Part shown: positions 62,097-64,000 of the stretch, piece after piece | How positions within the stretch are numbered: position 1 is the stretch's first letter | How the letters are laid out: every line of letters starts with the position of its first letter | Source: Salegentibacter salarius | GTDB taxonomy: Bacteria > Bacteroidota > Bacteroidia > Flavobacteriales > Flavobacteriaceae | Assembly: GCF_900168265.1 (NCBI RefSeq) | Contig: NZ_FVZF01000009.1 | Span: 52,835-116,834, forward strand | DNA length: 64,000 nucleotides | Direction of reading: 5' to 3' | Translations under genes and position numbers: made by a program | The notes under the pieces: model-generated | The model's input: the letters and a program-made list of their open reading frames with translations, nothing else | What the model was told of the DNA's origin: nothing | Databases searched by the model: none

Positions 62097-62938
62097 CCCA
62101 ATCTTGCTTTTACATTTAATTTTGAAAGCAGATCTTTAGCCACTTTATTCTCAAATTTCTTTTTACGATATTTCGTTACCGGTTGAATTCCTTTGATTAC
62201 ATTAGTGATAAACAATTCATCTGCCTTTTGAAGCTCAAAAGGCGAAATTGAAGTTTCTTCTAAAGTTAGATCGGGTAAGGTCTTAATTATTTCAACTAGC
62301 TTTTTCCTGGTAATCCCGTTTAATGCACCATCTGTTAGCGGTGGGGTTTTGATCTTATCACCTTTTACGAGAAAAAGATTTCCGTTAAGGGCTTCCACCA
62401 CATTTTTCTTTTCATTAATCAGAAAACAGTTTTCATATCCGTTTTCAGAAGCGAAAATACTTCCAAGAACATTAATTGCACGGTTATTCGATTTGATAGT
62501 AGAAAATAATCCGCTGGTTATATAATGATCTTTAAAGAGTTCAACTTCATAATCGTCATCATTCAGCAAATAAAAAGCATCAGCAAGTTCTTCTGTAGTA
62601 ATAATAAATCCAATTTCACGAGTAGCAGGTCTATAATAGCCGCCCTCTTTACGATAGGCCGAAAATTTTACACGCGCTGCAGTGGTATCCAGGCCATTTT
62701 CTTTTACTAGATCTAAAATTTCTTCTTCGAGAAATTCAGGAGAAAAATTTGCGGGAATCTCCATTCGCATGATGCGCATTGAAGCCATTAACCTGAAATA
62801 ATGATCTTCCCAGAACATTATTTTTCCGCTAATTACGCGAATGGTTTCAAAAACAGCATCTCCATAGGCAAATCCACGATTGGTTACCGAAAGTGATGCT
62901 TTATTTTCCTCTACTAAATTTCCGTCTAGATTTATCAT
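62093..62938 (-). CDS. Class IV aminotransferase/4-amino-4-deoxychorismate lyase-like
   Basis: A 281-residue fold-type IV PLP enzyme: SVTNRGFAYGDAVFETIRV (17-35), PLP lysine Lys149 in FSTIKSNNRAINVLGS, and Glu182 (VVEALNGNLFLV) in the position that faces the cofactor; the tail TPPLTDGALNGITRKKLVEI is typical. Members are branched-chain aminotransferases, D-amino-acid transaminases or PabC lyases; flavobacterial homologues are usually labelled aminodeoxychorismate lyase or aminotransferase class IV. I cannot separate these. On the minus strand a -7-like TACCTTTG and a hairpin lie directly before the ATG. Confidence 0.85.
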   Translation of the reverse strand: MINLDGNLVEENKASLSVTNRGFAYGDAVFETIRVISGKIMFWEDHYFRLMASMRIMRMEIPANFSPEFLEEEILDLVKENGLDTTAARVKFSAYRKEGGYYRPATREIGFIITTEELADAFYLLNDDDYEVELFKDHYITSGLFSTIKSNNRAINVLGSIFASENGYENCFLINEKKNVVEALNGNLFLVKGDKIKTPPLTDGALNGITRKKLVEIIKTLPDLTLEETSISPFELQKADELFITNVIKGIQPVTKYRKKKFENKVAKDLLSKLNVKARLG

Positions 62939-62940
62939 AA

Positions 62941-62967
62941 AAAAAGCCCCGTTTTAGAACGGGGCAA
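62941..62967 (-). terminator. Terminator hairpin after the START-like gene
   Basis: GCCCCGTT-TTAG-AACGGGGC with a T-run on the minus strand, 2 bp before the aminotransferase ATG. It lies between two same-strand genes and just after a TACCTTTG -7-like element of the downstream gene. Confidence 0.75.
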
Positions 62968-62990
62968 AGGTAATGTTTATCTTAGAAATA

Positions 62991-63380
62991 TTAAACCGAT
63001 CCAAGTACCTGTTTAAGATCTGAAATCATATTTTCCCAAAGCATTTTGCCTTCTTCAATTTCATCTTCATCTTCGGCAAAATCTGTAATCATTATAGAGA
63101 CGTCTTTAGTAATTTCGTCTACCTGAATTCTTATTTCGAAAAAATATGGAGTGTCTTCATCATCCAGCCACTTAAATTTTACGCGTTCATCACTCTTTTT
63201 GCTTACCAATTTGGCTTTTTCTTCACTTCCTTCCCAAATAAAAGTAAACAATTCGCCCCGTGAATTTACATTATCGGCATACCATTCACTTAATCCTGAA
63301 GGGGTTGATATATATTGGTATAACAATGAAGGAGAAGCGTGAATGGGAAATTCCATTTCGTACTTGATCTTATCTTCCAT
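62991..63380 (-). CDS. START-like (AHSA1/SRPBCC) domain protein
   Basis: A 129-residue protein of the START-like branch: MEFPIHASPSLLYQYISTPSGLSEWYADNVNSRGELFTFIWEGSEEKAKLV is the typical SRPBCC start with SxLxxYISTPxGLxEWFAD. The fold is a hydrophobic-ligand cavity; the acidic C-terminal part (AEDEDEIEEGKMLW) is common in flavobacterial members. No function known, but homologues are widely conserved. It has its own terminator. Confidence 0.88.
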   Translation of the reverse strand: MEDKIKYEMEFPIHASPSLLYQYISTPSGLSEWYADNVNSRGELFTFIWEGSEEKAKLVSKKSDERVKFKWLDDEDTPYFFEIRIQVDEITKDVSIMITDFAEDEDEIEEGKMLWENMISDLKQVLGSV

Positions 63381-63465
63381 TTTTAGATTTAATTAGTTTC
63401 GGGCAATATAGATATTAATTGGAAGGATAAAAAGAAAACAAAATAAATATTTTAGAAAATAATGT

Positions 63466-63495
63466 TTGCGTCAATACAAAATGTTTATATATTTG
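63466..63495 (+). promoter_or_regulatory. Promoter of tRNA-Met gene
   Basis: TTG (63466-63468), 19 nt, TATATTTG (63488-63495). Predicted start near 63502, a leader of about 60 nt before the tRNA. Confidence 0.75.
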
Positions 63496-63562
63496 CACCC
63501 GCATTCACAATTAGTGTTAATGCTTGTTAAGTCACGCCAGCAGGCGTCTTGCAATAAATTAT

Positions 63563-63636
63563 GGCGAGGTAGCTCAGTTGGTTAGAGCGTCGGATTCATA
63601 ACCCGGAGGCCCCGAGTTCAAATCTCGGTCTCGCTA
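63563..63636 (+). tRNA. tRNA-Met (anticodon CAT)
   Basis: A 74-nt cloverleaf: acceptor GGCGAGG/TCTCGCT (G1-U72 and G7-U66 pairs), D-arm GCTC-AGTTGGTTA-GAGC, anticodon loop TTCATAA with CAT, T-arm CCGAG-TTCAAAT-CTCGG, discriminator A at 63636. No encoded CCA (CTA follows). The lack of three G-C pairs at the base of the anticodon stem argues for elongator Met; a lysidine-modified Ile(CAT) cannot be excluded by eye. Confidence 0.9.
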
Positions 63637-63643
63637 CTAAAAG

Positions 63644-63671
63644 AGGCTGTCTGAAAAGGCAGCCTTTTTTG
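63644..63671 (+). terminator. Terminator-like hairpin at the IS left end/after tRNA-Met
   Basis: Eight-pair stem AGGCTGTC/GGCAGCCT with loop TGAAAA and six T; lies 7 bp after the tRNA. Confidence 0.75.
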
Positions 63672-63706
63672 TTGTATTATTTTCTGGTTTTTAGTATTTT
63701 CATGTA

Positions 63707-64000
63707 ATGAAAGCCAAAGCAGTATTTAAGACCTATGACCAGTCGCAGTTAAGTCTTTTACCTCCCAGTTATGATGATCTGGTCCCTGCCCATCATCCCG
63801 TTAGGATCGTCAATACGATTATTGATCAAATCGACATCGCTGACCTGGAGCGAAGTTATAAAGGAGGAGGTACCTCCAGTTACCATCCCCGGATGTTGCT
63901 CAAGGTGACCATCTATGCGTACCTTCGCAATATGTATTCCTCTCGTAAAATTGAGCAGGCCCTTCAGGAGAACATTCATTTTATGTGGCTCAGCGGTCAA
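63707..64000 (+). CDS. IS1182-family transposase, N-terminal part
   Basis: 98 codons are in the window, open to the right edge. The protein reads KTYDQSQLSLLPPSYDDLVPAHHPVRIVNTII, then YKGGGTSSYHPRMLLKVTIYAYLRNMYSSRKIEQALQENIHFMWLSG, the typical DUF772 start of IS1182 transposases (YDDLVPxxHxxR, GxxSYHPxMLLK, SxRxIExxLxxNxxFxWL). The DDE catalytic part is beyond the window, so completeness cannot be judged. The start ATG 63707 follows a short ATG-TAA at 63702. Confidence 0.93.
   Translation, partial: MKAKAVFKTYDQSQLSLLPPSYDDLVPAHHPVRIVNTIIDQIDIADLERSYKGGGTSSYHPRMLLKVTIYAYLRNMYSSRKIEQALQENIHFMWLSGQ

Larger units (their letters stand above)
63643..64000 (+). mobile_element. IS1182-family insertion sequence, left part
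   Basis: The element seems to begin with GAGGCTGTCTGAAAAGG at 63643, 6 bp after the tRNA-Met end. The subterminal AGGCTGTC-TGAAAA-GGCAGCCT with T-run (63644-63671) is a terminator-like hairpin that may both end the tRNA transcript and shield the IS from read-through. The transposase starts at 63707. The right end is outside the window. The element is richer in G and C than the neighbours. Confidence 0.8.

Noticed and set aside
1..64000. CRISPR array, prophage, toxin-antitoxin pair or restriction system
   Set aside because: No regularly spaced repeats, phage structural genes or typical paired small genes were seen on either strand.

Overview
The window is chromosomal DNA of a member of the Bacteroidota, almost certainly a marine-type Flavobacteriaceae (Gramella/Salegentibacter/Zunongwangia-like; the genus is a guess). 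The evidence is AT-rich intergenic DNA, promoters of the Bacteroidota type (TTG, about 19 nt, TAnnTTTG), scarce Shine-Dalgarno sites, and lineage-typical families (DUF5916, DUF4290, DUF6146, DUF6787, BatA, a SusC/TonB-type receptor with a carboxypeptidase-like N-domain, and ParE/ParC with an intervening small gene). It is mostly core genome with compact, short operons. One IS element enters at the right edge, and small palindromic repeats sit between genes.

Layout. 1-3.5 kb: start of a secreted SMP-30-like protein, a 43-residue membrane peptide, a glutamate-receptor-like ion channel, a 3D-domain lipoprotein and a Tat-exported Gfo/Idh/MocA oxidoreductase. 3.7-4.8 kb: FKBP isomerase and OsmC peroxidase. 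4.9-9.8 kb: a MITE-like palindrome, then a three-gene operon (RLAN/RimK ATP-grasp, GCS2 ligase, N-formylglutamate amidohydrolase) divergent from a secreted M19 dipeptidase. 9.9-15.3 kb: DJ-1/PfpI protein, BrkB, DinB-like, PEP carboxylase, Lrp. 15.3-17.6 kb: an M14 carboxypeptidase and an XRE regulator diverging from a region that holds six copies of one palindromic operator. 17.6-23.1 kb: parE - membrane protein - parC - mscL. 23.2-28.1 kb: a response regulator and a 1447-residue multi-PAS kinase. 28.3-30.2 kb: a secreted protein, a damaged AraC regulator and a ferredoxin. 30.3-33.6 kb: LuxC-like reductase, serC, serA. 33.6-41 kb: small envelope proteins, a His/Glu-loop TonB receptor, a second BrkB, folE, msrA. 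41-52 kb: DUF5916 protein, LolD-like ATPase, TIGR02757, two GAF kinases, BatA protein, a dihydroorotase homologue lacking its metal ligands, and a thioesterase/carboxylesterase. 52-57.5 kb: MBL hydrolase, a large soluble protein of unknown function, murA, DUF4290, DUF493. 57.5-64 kb: NadR-like ATPase, recQ, fmt, HU, YqgE, class IV aminotransferase, START-like protein, tRNA-Met(CAT) and an IS1182-family element.

No CRISPR array, prophage, defence island or secondary-metabolite cluster was seen. The signals judged most worth attention are: (1) two copies of a roughly 60-nt two-hairpin leader at the same distance from the start codons of serA and the dihydroorotase-like gene; (2) the six-operator array around the XRE/M14 divergent promoters; (3) the ATP-grasp/GCS2/formylglutamate-hydrolase operon, which has the look of an uncharacterised peptide or amide pathway; (4) a palindromic mini-element whose ends match the end of the IS1182-type element; (5) key-residue losses in the dihydroorotase (HxH to SxS) and MurA (Cys to Asp). 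All calls come from reading the sequence and remembered family features; no searches were run.
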